From: Flammeovirgaceae bacterium UBA2786
GTDB lineage: Bacteria; Bacteroidota; Bacteroidia; Cytophagales; Cyclobacteriaceae
Length of the DNA stretch: 15,348 nt
Direction: 5' to 3'
Assembly: GCA_002352225.1 (NCBI GenBank)
Contig: DEIA01000050.1
Span: 1 to 15,348 of the forward strand
The notes under the pieces are model-generated. The model saw only the letters and a program-made list of their open reading frames with translations. It had not been told where the DNA came from and did not search any database. Below, one piece after another: positions 6,970-14,599 of the stretch. The position numbers were made by a program, and so were the translations under genes. Numbering within the stretch: position 1 is the first letter of the stretch; every line of letters starts with the position of its first letter.

Positions 6970-7271
6970 AGTTTTAGTTTTTTAGGATTTTGTCTGCAAT
7001 CGAATATTTTATTGATGTAAACAAGATTATCCTTTTCTCTGAAGATAATCAGGTGGTTTTTGAAAATCAGTTTCTGATAGGAGATGTCTGGTCGTTTATG
7101 GCTGCTATATCTCGTTCCCCCGGTAATTGGTCTGCTTAAAAGCGTTGTCCGATCGATTATTTTCTGAATTAATTCAAACGCTTTTTCTTCACCAATCATG
7201 TCAATATTGAACTCGTAGATTTTCTTGAGATCATTTTTACTCTGATTAGTCCAAATTATTTCTTTCTCCAA
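6966..7271 (-). CDS. ParE/RelE-family toxin of a toxin-antitoxin pair
   Basis: This 101-residue protein has the compact alpha/beta layout of the RelE/ParE superfamily. It has an N-terminal strand followed by helices (IIWTNQSKNDLKKIYEF, then residues about 20-45), a central YQKLIFKNHLIIFRE strand pair, and the family's typical ending VYINKIFDCRQNPKKL. Members act either as ribosome-dependent mRNA nucleases (RelE) or gyrase inhibitors (ParE), and sequence alone does not decide which. The start is TTG at 7271, because no in-frame ATG lies between an upstream stop and this codon. It overlaps the antitoxin gene by 16 bp, which points to coupled translation and low toxin yield. Its TGA stop overlaps the GTG start of the fucosidase gene, an unusual tail for a toxin-antitoxin module. 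Confidence 0.85.
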   Translation of the reverse strand: MEKEIIWTNQSKNDLKKIYEFNIDMIGEEKAFELIQKIIDRTTLLSRPITGGTRYSSHKRPDISYQKLIFKNHLIIFREKDNLVYINKIFDCRQNPKKLKL

Positions 7272-7507
7272 GTTGTGATTTCGTTTTTCAGATCTTCCTG
7301 ATTAATGGTTTTTCCATTTTGAATATCTGATTCAGAAAGTTCCAGTAACTCATCTAATTCTATTTTGCTAATTGGAAAACCATCTGCCGTTTTAATAACA
7401 GGTTCAAGTTGTGAGTTTAATAATGTATGGACAGCTTTCAGGATTTCGGGGTCGTTTACCTGATCAATAATCTGGTGCAGTTTTAATTGTAAATCTGAAA
7501 TACTCAT
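7256..7507 (-). CDS. Antitoxin of the ParE/RelE-like pair
   Basis: This small protein of 83 residues from ATG 7507 has two parts. The N-terminal helical part (about 1-32) reads SDLQLKLHQIIDQVNDPEILKAVHTLL. The acidic C-terminal tail, ELLELSESDIQNGKTINQED then EITTWRKK, has the pattern of Bacteroidota antitoxins that wrap ParE/RelE toxins (a SxxDIxxGKxxxxEDxxxEI..W type). An in-frame TTG at 7543 would lengthen it by 12 residues but lies upstream of a good promoter box, so ATG 7507 is preferred. The gene directly precedes the toxin gene with a 16-bp overlap, the usual order for antitoxin and toxin. It probably neutralises the toxin by binding. No clear DNA-binding fold is visible, so autoregulation cannot be claimed. 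Confidence 0.8.
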   Translation of the reverse strand: MSISDLQLKLHQIIDQVNDPEILKAVHTLLNSQLEPVIKTADGFPISKIELDELLELSESDIQNGKTINQEDLKNEITTWRKK

Positions 7508-7512
7508 GTAGA

Positions 7513-7544
7513 CAAAGATATTATAATCTTCTAACTTGTTCAAG
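7513..7544 (-). promoter_or_regulatory. Putative promoter of the toxin-antitoxin pair (CTTG-N20-TATCTTTG)
   Basis: On the minus strand TATCTTTG (7520 to 7513) matches the TAnnTTTG -7 consensus, and CTTG (7544 to 7541), one base from TTTG, lies 20 nt upstream. The antitoxin ATG is 5 nt after the -7 box, so the transcript would be leaderless or nearly so. The box starts within two bases of the upstream gene's stop, so the pair can be transcribed separately from the thioredoxin-domain gene. It may also drive the fucosidase gene. Confidence 0.55.
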
Positions 7545-9500
7545 GGTATCCGTTACTGTGGTTACCGGCAATTGACACGTTTTATTCCTGCAAACATAAA
7601 TCAGTGTTTTATTTTTTGCGGCACGCCCTTCCAGTAGCGGTAACAAACTTTCGGTTGTGCCGCCTGCAGTAATTGAAAATGGTAAATAATGTTGATGCAG
7701 TTGCTCGCGTAACAATAATGCATCTGTTCCTGTAATTACTATTTCAGTGGGTTCGAGAATCAGTTCACTTAGCAGAACAGCCCAATGGCAGGTATAAACC
7801 GGTTCTGTAGCAATCAGGTGCAATAATCTGTTAGTCATGCTGCGCGCCTGTTCCTTCCAGTCTTCACGATCAAGTAAAAAACCAAGCGTATGAAGATTAC
7901 GGGCCATTACCGAATTTGAACCGGGTATAACATTATCAAAAATTTCTTTCTTTCTGGCAATTAAGGCTTCAGCGGTGTTAGACGAATAGAAGAAAAAGCC
8001 TTCTTCTTTATCTGTAAAATGTTGTTGCACGTATTCGGTCCAGGTTTTTGCTTTATAGAGCCAACCCTCGTTAAAGGTTACCTGATACAACGAAGTGTAG
8101 GCCTGAATGAGAAAAGCATAATCTTCCAGAAAGCCTTCGGTTTCCGATCGCCTGCCTTTCCAGGTACGATATACTTTATCACTGATCAATTTTTCTTCCA
8201 GAAAAGAAATCGCGCCAAGCGCCAGATGCAAAAAGTGTTCATCCTGAAAGGCTTTATAACAATCGGTAAGGCCGTGTATTAGCATGGCATTCCACCCGGT
8301 AAGAATTTTATTATCTAATGCCGGACGAATGCGCTTGCTTCTTGCGGTTAACAGTTTTGCTTTTAGATTTTTAATTTCATCTGCTTCGGCAGTAGTAGTT
8401 TGCGGGTTTCTTCGCAAAATGTTTCGCCCGTGTTCCCAGTTACCTTCGGCTGTAGCCTGAAAGTGTTGCATCAGGTTTTCAGTATCATCTCCTAAAATTG
8501 CCTGAAGTTCTTCTGCGGTCCAGGTATAGAATTTTCCTTCAACTCCTTCGCTGTCGGCATCCAGTGCTGAATAAAAACCACCCGAAAGGTGATGCATTTC
8601 ACGCTTCAGCCAATCAATAGTATCAATTACAGATTCTTTAAAAATCGGATCGTGTGTAATGCTGAATGCTTCCGCGTAAAGCGAAATTAATTGTGCATTA
8701 TCATACAACATCTTTTCAAAGTGTGGGGCAAACCATTCGCCATCTACCGAATAGCGTGCAAAGCCTCCGCCAACCTGATCGTAAATGCCGCCCAATGCCA
8801 GTTGGCGTAACGTATGCGTAACCATTTCAAGCGCTTCTTTATTTTTTGTGGCGGCATGGTAACGCAATAAGAACAACCAGATAGAAGGCATTACAAATTT
8901 GGGTGCTTTTTCAATTCCGCCCCATATTTTATCGTAACGCGATAACAGAATCTGAAACATGGCATCGAGTTGCTCTCGTTTAAAAACAGTTTCGTTTTGC
9001 TGTGCGAAACGTTTCAGATCGCTGGTTTGAAGGTGGCGAGCCAGGTCATTGGCCGATTCGTTAATTTCTTTGCGCTTTACCTGAAAGGTTTGATTAATCT
9101 GCCGCAGCAGTTGCGCCCAGTGTGCAGGAGGGAAGTAAGTGCCTCCATAAAAAGGTTTCTGATCGGGTGTTAAAAAAACATTCAGTGGCCAGCCGCCATG
9201 CTGTTGCATGGCTTGCACAGCCTCCATATACACCTGGTCTATGTCTGGCCGCTCTTCCCGGTCTACCTTTATGCAAACAAAGTATTCATTCATGAGCGCT
9301 GCTAACTCATTATTCTCAAAGCTTTCGCGCTCCATTACATGACACCAATGGCAACTGGAGTAACCAATACTTACCAGGATAGGTTTATCTTCCTGCTTTG
9401 CTTTTTGCAACGCTTCATTACTCCACTCAAACCATTCAACCGGGTTATGTGCATGCTGCAACAGGTAAGGAGACGTGGCGTGAATAAGTCGGTTAGGCAT
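7521..9500 (-). CDS. Thioredoxin domain-containing protein, YyaL/SPATA20 (DUF255) family
   Basis: This 659-residue protein has two domains. The N-terminal thioredoxin-like DUF255 domain (about 1-165) carries the family's first motif SPYLLQHAHNPVEWFEW, the redox-type site SSCHWCHVMERESF with Cys50 and Cys53, the stretch VDREERPDIDQVYM, and GGWPLNVFLTP. The rest folds as an alpha/alpha barrel of the type found in GlcNAc 2-epimerases and six-hairpin glycosidases, with motifs GGIYDQVGGGFARYSVD and PHFEKMLYDNAQL. The length and order match bacterial YyaL and animal SPATA20 proteins. The family has no settled function. No signal peptide is present, so it should be cytoplasmic. ATG 9500 overlaps the end of the GSCFA gene by 8 bp, which indicates one transcript with it. 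Confidence 0.93.
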   Translation of the reverse strand: MPNRLIHATSPYLLQHAHNPVEWFEWSNEALQKAKQEDKPILVSIGYSSCHWCHVMERESFENNELAALMNEYFVCIKVDREERPDIDQVYMEAVQAMQQHGGWPLNVFLTPDQKPFYGGTYFPPAHWAQLLRQINQTFQVKRKEINESANDLARHLQTSDLKRFAQQNETVFKREQLDAMFQILLSRYDKIWGGIEKAPKFVMPSIWLFLLRYHAATKNKEALEMVTHTLRQLALGGIYDQVGGGFARYSVDGEWFAPHFEKMLYDNAQLISLYAEAFSITHDPIFKESVIDTIDWLKREMHHLSGGFYSALDADSEGVEGKFYTWTAEELQAILGDDTENLMQHFQATAEGNWEHGRNILRRNPQTTTAEADEIKNLKAKLLTARSKRIRPALDNKILTGWNAMLIHGLTDCYKAFQDEHFLHLALGAISFLEEKLISDKVYRTWKGRRSETEGFLEDYAFLIQAYTSLYQVTFNEGWLYKAKTWTEYVQQHFTDKEEGFFFYSSNTAEALIARKKEIFDNVIPGSNSVMARNLHTLGFLLDREDWKEQARSMTNRLLHLIATEPVYTCHWAVLLSELILEPTEIVITGTDALLLREQLHQHYLPFSITAGGTTESLLPLLEGRAAKNKTLIYVCRNKTCQLPVTTVTDTLEQVRRL

Positions 9501-10470
9501 GATGAATTAATTGAGCGCGCACGTGTTCTATCTCGGCTGTTACCGGAAGGTGCTGTTTAATAGATTCCAGTTTACGTAAAGTGTCTTTTAAAAAGGTTTG
9601 ATGAGCATGAGAAGTTACCTGAAAGGGTTTATGCGCCAACGCCCGCTGAATTTCGTTTAGCGTATCAATTAACGTTACCGTATCAGGCGTAAAATACTGG
9701 TCGCTGAATTTTCGATTAATATAATCGCGGGCTTCTGCAGTGGGATGAATCATGTCGCGTTCATAAAAACGATAATCCCGCAAATCATCCATCATAATTT
9801 CGTAGGCAGGAAAATAGTCAACGGTCTGGTTTTGCTGAAGCGTATAACATGCCAACCGCAAAACTGATTTACTTACTGTGTTCAACTCGAAGGTATCTTT
9901 GCTGTGCCTTACCGGGCTAACGGTTGTAATCACCCGTAAATCGGGCCTAATTGTTTTTATTCTTTGAATGAGTTTGCTGAACGATTCAATAATTTCTGAA
10001 ACCGTTAAAAGTCTTTTAAAGAATTTGGCTGCAGGAATTTTATGACAATTGGCTACAACCTGATTACGCGAGATAAGTTCATAAACCCATGCGGTGCCAT
10101 AGGTAAGCACGAGCAAGTCGGCTTGTTGAAGAAATGCACGTACTTCTCTTTGTTTTTGCAGAAGGGTATGGGTTAGTTCTTCTTTAGCGGTAGCCGAAAA
10201 CTGCGAATGGTAGGCGTGGTGAAACCACCATCCGTTGCGTTCAACGTACAGATCAGAATCAATAATTTCATTCAGCGAATCAAGTAACAGATTATGAATA
10301 GAAACCGGATTATACGTAGTGCCAAACGGATTACCGAGTACCTGAAATTTGTTGTGGGTTAGCCACTGCCCAAACTGATCGGCAAAACACGAGCCAAGGG
10401 TTAAGATTTTATGATCTAAACCAATGGGTTGTTTTGGCAAACAATTTATTTCGGTTCGAAACGAATTCAT
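9493..10470 (-). CDS. GSCFA domain-containing protein (SGNH-type hydrolase-like)
   Basis: This 325-residue protein belongs to the GSCFA family, named for the motif seen here at residues 26-30 in KILTLGSCFADQFG. The fold is like SGNH/GDSL hydrolases: Ser27 would be the nucleophile, and the late motif ERDMIHPTAEA supplies Asp239 and His242 in the DxxH arrangement. TYGTAWVYE (about 123-131) and TTVSPVRHSKDTF (about 182-194) are other family-typical stretches. Acyl-ester or acetyl-ester cleavage on a polysaccharide is possible but not established. No signal peptide is seen. The start is ATG 10470, and the coding region overlaps the downstream thioredoxin-domain gene by 8 bp. The gene is transcribed divergently from anmK across 77 bp. 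A near match to a -7 box (TACCTTTA on the minus strand) lies in that gap. Confidence 0.92.
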   Translation of the reverse strand: MNSFRTEINCLPKQPIGLDHKILTLGSCFADQFGQWLTHNKFQVLGNPFGTTYNPVSIHNLLLDSLNEIIDSDLYVERNGWWFHHAYHSQFSATAKEELTHTLLQKQREVRAFLQQADLLVLTYGTAWVYELISRNQVVANCHKIPAAKFFKRLLTVSEIIESFSKLIQRIKTIRPDLRVITTVSPVRHSKDTFELNTVSKSVLRLACYTLQQNQTVDYFPAYEIMMDDLRDYRFYERDMIHPTAEARDYINRKFSDQYFTPDTVTLIDTLNEIQRALAHKPFQVTSHAHQTFLKDTLRKLESIKQHLPVTAEIEHVRAQLIHHA

Positions 10471-10547
10471 TTCTAATTTTGAATACTTTTAGAATTGGTT
10501 TAAAGGTACTACGATACTTTTTACCACATCCTATTCACCATTGTTTT

Positions 10548-11738
10548 ATGAATAAAAATATTAGAAGCCTTCATCGCATTGCCTCAAAAAAATCGCGGTT
10601 AATTATCGGACTAATGTCGGGCACTTCGCTGGATGGCCTGGATGTGGCGTTGTGCCGAATTAGTGGAAGCGGAACAGATACAATTATTAAAATAGAAGCT
10701 TTTCAAACCTGGCCTTATTCACCCCGGTTTAAGAATAGTATTCTACGGGTTTTTGCCAAACCGCTAATCGACTTTCAAAAACTAACTGAACTGAACGCAG
10801 TAATTGGGAAAACACACGGGCAATTAGTGTTAAAGTCGTTAAAAAAGTGGGGAATTAGACCTGCACAAGTAGATTGTATTGCTTCGCATGGGCAAACTGT
10901 CTTTCATGCCCCAAAGTTTTTATATCCAAAAGCAACGTGTAATTCTACCTTGCAAATTGGCGATGGCGATCATCTGGCTGTGGAAACGGGTGTACTCACA
11001 ATAAGTGATTTCCGGCAAAAGCATATTGCAGCCGGTGGAGAAGGCGCTCCGCTTGCCGTGTATGGCGACTACCTGTTGTTTTCGGAAAAGGGTAAAAACC
11101 GATTGTTATTAAATGCGGGTGGTATCGGAAATTTTACATACCTGCCGGCATCGGCAAAGGCAAATGATGTTTTTGTTACCGACACCGGGCCGGCCAATAC
11201 GCTGATTGATCAGGTGATGAGAAAATACCTGGATCAGCCCTTCGATAGAGATGCTAAACTGGCTAAGAGTGGTGCGTGCAACACTGCTTTGTTAACTGCG
11301 TTAATGACACACTCTTTTTTTAAACGGAAATTTCCAAAAACTATCGGGCCCGAGTTGTTTAATGTAGAGTACATCGTTCAGGCTCAGCAAGCCAGTGGAA
11401 CAGAGACCATTTCATTACCCGATTTACTGGCAACCTTAACTACTTTTAGTGCAGTAACAATGGCCAATGCTATTACCCGTGTAATAGGCAAGAAGAAGTT
11501 TGAACTTTATATAAGCGGAGGTGGAGCTCATAACCCATTAATGATGCACGTATTGAAGGAGCAACTCCCCAATGTTGTTTTTCATACAATGAATGAATTA
11601 GGTATATCCGGAGATGCTAAAGAAGCTGTGCTATTTGCGGTGTTGGCAAATGAAGCATTGGTTGGAGGAAGTATTAATTTTGGTAATCGATCCCGGATTC
11701 CGTCTGTTTCCATGGGTAAGATTTCTTTTGCAAAGTAG
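10548..11738 (+). CDS. anmK: Anhydro-N-acetylmuramic acid kinase
   Basis: AnmK opens and phosphorylates 1,6-anhydro-MurNAc from cell wall turnover to give MurNAc-6-phosphate, using ATP in the cytoplasm. The protein has 396 residues from ATG 10548. An upstream TTG at 10434 would overlap the divergent GSCFA gene and is rejected. The family signature RLIIGLMSGTSLDGLDVAL occurs near residue 17. SHGQTVFHAP, the substrate-side stretch LQIGDGDHLAVETGV, the phosphate loop LLLNAGGIGNFTYL, DTGPANTLID with the likely catalytic Asp212, and the C-terminal ISGGGAHNPLMM are all present. It is followed 33 bp later by murQ, whose product uses the AnmK product, so the two surely work in sequence. The first 15 residues or so are extra compared with E. 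coli AnmK. Confidence 0.96.
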   Translation: MNKNIRSLHRIASKKSRLIIGLMSGTSLDGLDVALCRISGSGTDTIIKIEAFQTWPYSPRFKNSILRVFAKPLIDFQKLTELNAVIGKTHGQLVLKSLKKWGIRPAQVDCIASHGQTVFHAPKFLYPKATCNSTLQIGDGDHLAVETGVLTISDFRQKHIAAGGEGAPLAVYGDYLLFSEKGKNRLLLNAGGIGNFTYLPASAKANDVFVTDTGPANTLIDQVMRKYLDQPFDRDAKLAKSGACNTALLTALMTHSFFKRKFPKTIGPELFNVEYIVQAQQASGTETISLPDLLATLTTFSAVTMANAITRVIGKKKFELYISGGGAHNPLMMHVLKEQLPNVVFHTMNELGISGDAKEAVLFAVLANEALVGGSINFGNRSRIPSVSMGKISFAK

Positions 11739-11757
11739 AACTAAACTAGTACCTCTC

Positions 11758-11765
11758 GGAGGAGG
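11758..11765 (+). promoter_or_regulatory. Strong Shine-Dalgarno sequence of murQ
   Basis: GGAGGAGG ends 6 nt before the murQ ATG at 11772. Such a full Shine-Dalgarno match is uncommon in Bacteroidota, where most genes lack one, and none of the other genes in the window shows a comparable site. It supports this ATG as the murQ start. Flanking bases CCTC-TCG-GAGG could fold into a small 4-bp hairpin that covers part of the site. Confidence 0.6.
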
Positions 11766-11771
11766 ATAAGA

Positions 11772-12593
11772 ATGAATGAATTTATAAAAGTTACAGAACA
11801 ACCTTCGCATTACAGGCATCTGGAAAAAATGTCGGTAAAGGAGATATTAACCAACATCAATAGTGAGGATAAAACGGTTCCCCTTGCGGTTGAAAAGGTG
11901 ATACCGCAAATCGAAAAATTGGTACAAGCCATTGCAGATAAAATGATGGCCGGTGGCCGGTTGTTTTATGTAGGAGCCGGAACCAGTGGCCGCCTGGGTG
12001 TGGTTGATGCCAGCGAATGTCCGCCTACTTACGGTGTGCCTTATGGATTGGTGATTGGCTTGATTGCCGGAGGCGCAAAAGCTATAACGCAAGCGGTGGA
12101 GTTTGCCGAGGATAATCTGGACCAGGGCTGGAAGGATTTACAGGAGCATCAGATTAATAACAATGATGTAGTGGTGGGTATTGCCGCCAGTGGCCGAACA
12201 CCTTACGTGATTGGTGCGTTAAAAAAATGCCGCGAAAATGGAATTGTAACCGGTAGCATTTCCTGCAATCCCGGGGCACCGGTAAGCAAGGAAGCCGATT
12301 TTCCAATTGAAGTTGTGGTTGGGCCAGAGTTTGTAACCGGCAGCACCCGTATGAAAAGTGGTACCGCTCAAAAGCTGGTACTCAATATGATCTCAACCTC
12401 GGTTATGATTAGGTTAGGCCGGGTGGAAGACAATAAAATGGTAAACATGCAACTTACTAACGACAAGTTGGTTGACCGGGGTGTTAAGATGGTGATGGAC
12501 AATACCGGACTCTCGGATTACGAACAGGCGCACCAGTTGTTGCTGAAATATGGATCGGTAAAAAAAGCAGTAGATGCCTGGCTAAAAAAATAG
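11772..12593 (+). CDS. murQ: N-acetylmuramic acid 6-phosphate etherase
   Basis: MurQ cleaves the D-lactyl ether of MurNAc-6-phosphate, giving GlcNAc-6-phosphate and D-lactate. The protein has 273 residues, somewhat shorter than the E. coli enzyme (298). The SIS-domain fold shows FYVGAGTSGRLGVVDASECP at about 65-84, with Glu82 matching the catalytic Glu83 of E. coli. AVEFAEDN holds Glu113, matching Glu114. GIAASGRTPYVIGAL (136-150), the sugar-phosphate loop TGSTRMKSGTAQK and a small helical tail (about 247-273) complete it. It is preceded by anmK and followed by a NagB/PIG-L fusion, so it sits in the middle of a peptidoglycan-sugar recycling set. A strong Shine-Dalgarno sequence fixes the start. 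Confidence 0.96.
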   Translation: MNEFIKVTEQPSHYRHLEKMSVKEILTNINSEDKTVPLAVEKVIPQIEKLVQAIADKMMAGGRLFYVGAGTSGRLGVVDASECPPTYGVPYGLVIGLIAGGAKAITQAVEFAEDNLDQGWKDLQEHQINNNDVVVGIAASGRTPYVIGALKKCRENGIVTGSISCNPGAPVSKEADFPIEVVVGPEFVTGSTRMKSGTAQKLVLNMISTSVMIRLGRVEDNKMVNMQLTNDKLVDRGVKMVMDNTGLSDYEQAHQLLLKYGSVKKAVDAWLKK

Positions 12594-12626
12594 CGTACTA
12601 TCCTGAAAATGATCGCAAAACCATTC

Positions 12627-12634
12627 TATTTTTG
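12627..12634 (+). promoter_or_regulatory. Putative -7 box ahead of the nagB/PIG-L fusion (TATTTTTG)
   Basis: TATTTTTG fits the TAnnTTTG consensus and lies in the 64-bp gap between murQ and the fusion gene, 23 nt before its ATG. It would allow separate transcription of the fusion gene in addition to read-through from anmK and murQ. The -33 position shows only a partial match (CCTG, 21 nt upstream), so the call is tentative. Confidence 0.4.
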
Positions 12635-12657
12635 AAATTCATCTATCCCCGATACCC

Positions 12658-14556
12658 ATGAGCCACATTTCCGTTACCGAACATATCCCAACCCAGATTT
12701 TTAATACCTCCGAAGAAGCCTCCGTCTTTGTAGCCAACGAAATAGCATCCCTGATTCGTAAGAAACAGGCAGAAGGCAAACCCTGTGTATTAGGGTTGGC
12801 CACAGGTTCTACCCCTACACGGGTGTATGCCGAGCTTATTAAACTGCACAAGCAGGGGTTAAGCTTTAAAAATGTAATTACGTTTAATCTGGACGAGTAT
12901 TACCCAATTGAACCCACATCGCTGCAAAGCTATGTTCGGTTTATGAAGGAACATTTGTTCGATTCTATCGATATTCCTAAAGCGAATATTAATATACCAG
13001 ATGGTACCCTTCCTAAAGAAAAGGTTGCAGAGTTTTGTAAGCAGTACGATGCAAAGATTGACTCCTTAGGTGGAATTGATTTACAGATACTGGGTATTGG
13101 CCGCACAGGGCATATCGGGTTTAACGAACCCGGCTCTTCCGAGAAATCGCCCACCCGCATGATTACGCTCGATCAGGTAACCCGAATAGATGCGGCCAGC
13201 GATTTTTTTGGTGAAGAAAACGTTCCGCGTAAAGCCATTACCATGGGAGTTGGATCTATTCTGAAATCCAAGCGCATTATTATGATGGCCTGGGGCGAAG
13301 GTAAAGGCCCCATTATTCAAAAAGCCGTTGAAGGTCCGGTAACCGATCAGATACCTTCCACTTTTTTGCAAAACCATTCTAATACGCAGGTAATACTGGA
13401 TGATGCAGCCTCTTCTAAGCTTACCCGCATTAAAACACCGTGGTTGGTAGATAGTGTAGATTGGAATGAAAAACTGATACAAAAAGCAGTGGTGTGGTTA
13501 GGTCTTACCTTACAGAAGCCGGTGTTGAAACTTACCAACCACGATTACATGGAGTACGGCATGGGCGATATAATTACAGAATATGGCTCAGCGTACCAGG
13601 TGAATATAAAAATCTTTAACGCGCTGCAGCACACCATTACGGGTTGGCCGGGTGGTAAACCCAATGCCGATGATTCGCACCGGCCCGAACGTGCCAATCC
13701 GTTTCCTAAACGGGCTATTATTTTCAGCCCACACCCCGATGATGATGTAATCTCGATGGGTGGAACCTTTATCCGGTTGGTTGACCAGGGCCACGAAGTG
13801 CATGTAGCATACCAAACTTCCGGTAATATTGCCGTGTTTGATGATGACGCTATACGCTTTGCCGATTTTGTGCGCGACTTCAACCAATCATTTGGGTTAA
13901 GCAAAGCCGATGGTGAAAAGTTTTATGAAAAAATTGTACGCGACATCAAAGAAAAAAAACCCGGTGCAGTAGATAGCCCGGAGGTAATGAAGATAAAAGG
14001 ATTAATAAGAAGGGGAGAAGCAAAGGCAGGTTGCCGGTACACCGGTATTCCGGATACACAGGCACACTTTCTGGATATGCCATTTTACGAAACCGGAACA
14101 GTAAAGAAGAAACCAATTGGCGAACAGGATATTCAGATTATTGTTGACCTTATTGAACAAATAAAACCGCACCAGATTTATGCAGCGGGCGATTTGTCTG
14201 ATCCACACGGAACGCATCGCGTTTGTCTGGCTGCTATTTATCAGGCGGTTGACCGGCTTAAGAATAAAGATTATATGAAAGATTGCTATGTGTGGTTGTA
14301 TCGTGGCGCATGGCAGGAGTGGGATATCGACCAGATTGAAATGGCTGTACCGCTTAGCCCCGATGAATTGTTACGCAAACGCAGAGCAATCTTTAAACAT
14401 CAATCGCAAAAAGATAGTGCCGTGTTTCCGGGTAGCGACAAGCGCGAGTTCTGGGTACGGGCTGAAGACCGTAACCACGCAACAGCCGAAGCATACAATC
14501 TATTAGGTTTGGCAGAGTACGAAGCCATTGAAGCATTTGTGAGGTATCATTTTTAA
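12658..14556 (+). CDS. nagB: Glucosamine-6-phosphate deaminase-like protein fused to a PIG-L (LmbE) deacetylase domain
   Basis: This 632-residue protein has two enzyme domains. Residues about 10-275 are NagB-like: VLGLATGSTPTRVY (44-57), FNLDEYYP with Asp79 matching the catalytic base Asp72 of E. coli, and GIGRTGHIGFNEPGSS (146-161). In that last loop His152 and Glu157 match His143 and Glu148, but Thr150 replaces Asp141. Residues about 350-632 form a PIG-L domain: FSPHPDDDVISMGG (356-369), with His359 and Asp362 as likely zinc ligands, and DPHGTH (515-520), with a His completing the site. PIG-L proteins remove acetyl groups from GlcNAc-type sugars. NagB turns GlcN-6-phosphate into fructose-6-phosphate and ammonia. 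Together the domains could take the MurQ product GlcNAc-6-phosphate to fructose-6-phosphate without NagA; this is inference. Fusions of this layout are known in Bacteroidota. Confidence 0.93.
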   Translation: MSHISVTEHIPTQIFNTSEEASVFVANEIASLIRKKQAEGKPCVLGLATGSTPTRVYAELIKLHKQGLSFKNVITFNLDEYYPIEPTSLQSYVRFMKEHLFDSIDIPKANINIPDGTLPKEKVAEFCKQYDAKIDSLGGIDLQILGIGRTGHIGFNEPGSSEKSPTRMITLDQVTRIDAASDFFGEENVPRKAITMGVGSILKSKRIIMMAWGEGKGPIIQKAVEGPVTDQIPSTFLQNHSNTQVILDDAASSKLTRIKTPWLVDSVDWNEKLIQKAVVWLGLTLQKPVLKLTNHDYMEYGMGDIITEYGSAYQVNIKIFNALQHTITGWPGGKPNADDSHRPERANPFPKRAIIFSPHPDDDVISMGGTFIRLVDQGHEVHVAYQTSGNIAVFDDDAIRFADFVRDFNQSFGLSKADGEKFYEKIVRDIKEKKPGAVDSPEVMKIKGLIRRGEAKAGCRYTGIPDTQAHFLDMPFYETGTVKKKPIGEQDIQIIVDLIEQIKPHQIYAAGDLSDPHGTHRVCLAAIYQAVDRLKNKDYMKDCYVWLYRGAWQEWDIDQIEMAVPLSPDELLRKRRAIFKHQSQKDSAVFPGSDKREFWVRAEDRNHATAEAYNLLGLAEYEAIEAFVRYHF

Positions 14557-14561
14557 AAAGT

Positions 14562-14595
14562 GCTGCTGGTAACCAATTTACCAGTAGCCAGCAGC
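14562..14595 (+). other. Competing hairpins in the leader of the exonuclease III gene
   Basis: Two mutually exclusive stems can form in the 43-bp gap: ctggtaa (14566-14572) with ttaccag (14578-14584), and gctgctgg (14562-14569) with ccagcagc (14588-14595). No T run follows, so this is not an intrinsic terminator. The second stem ends 4 nt before the ATG at 14600 and might affect translation. A role is not shown. Confidence 0.3.
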
Positions 14596-14599
14596 TAAC

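Noticed and set aside
7508..7543. Upstream TTG start for the antitoxin
   Set aside because: It lies upstream of a well-formed promoter box and the ATG at 7507 gives a normal antitoxin N-terminus.
10434..10547. Upstream TTG start that would add 38 residues to AnmK
   Set aside because: The extension overlaps the divergent GSCFA gene, has no AnmK similarity, and a good ATG exists at 10548.
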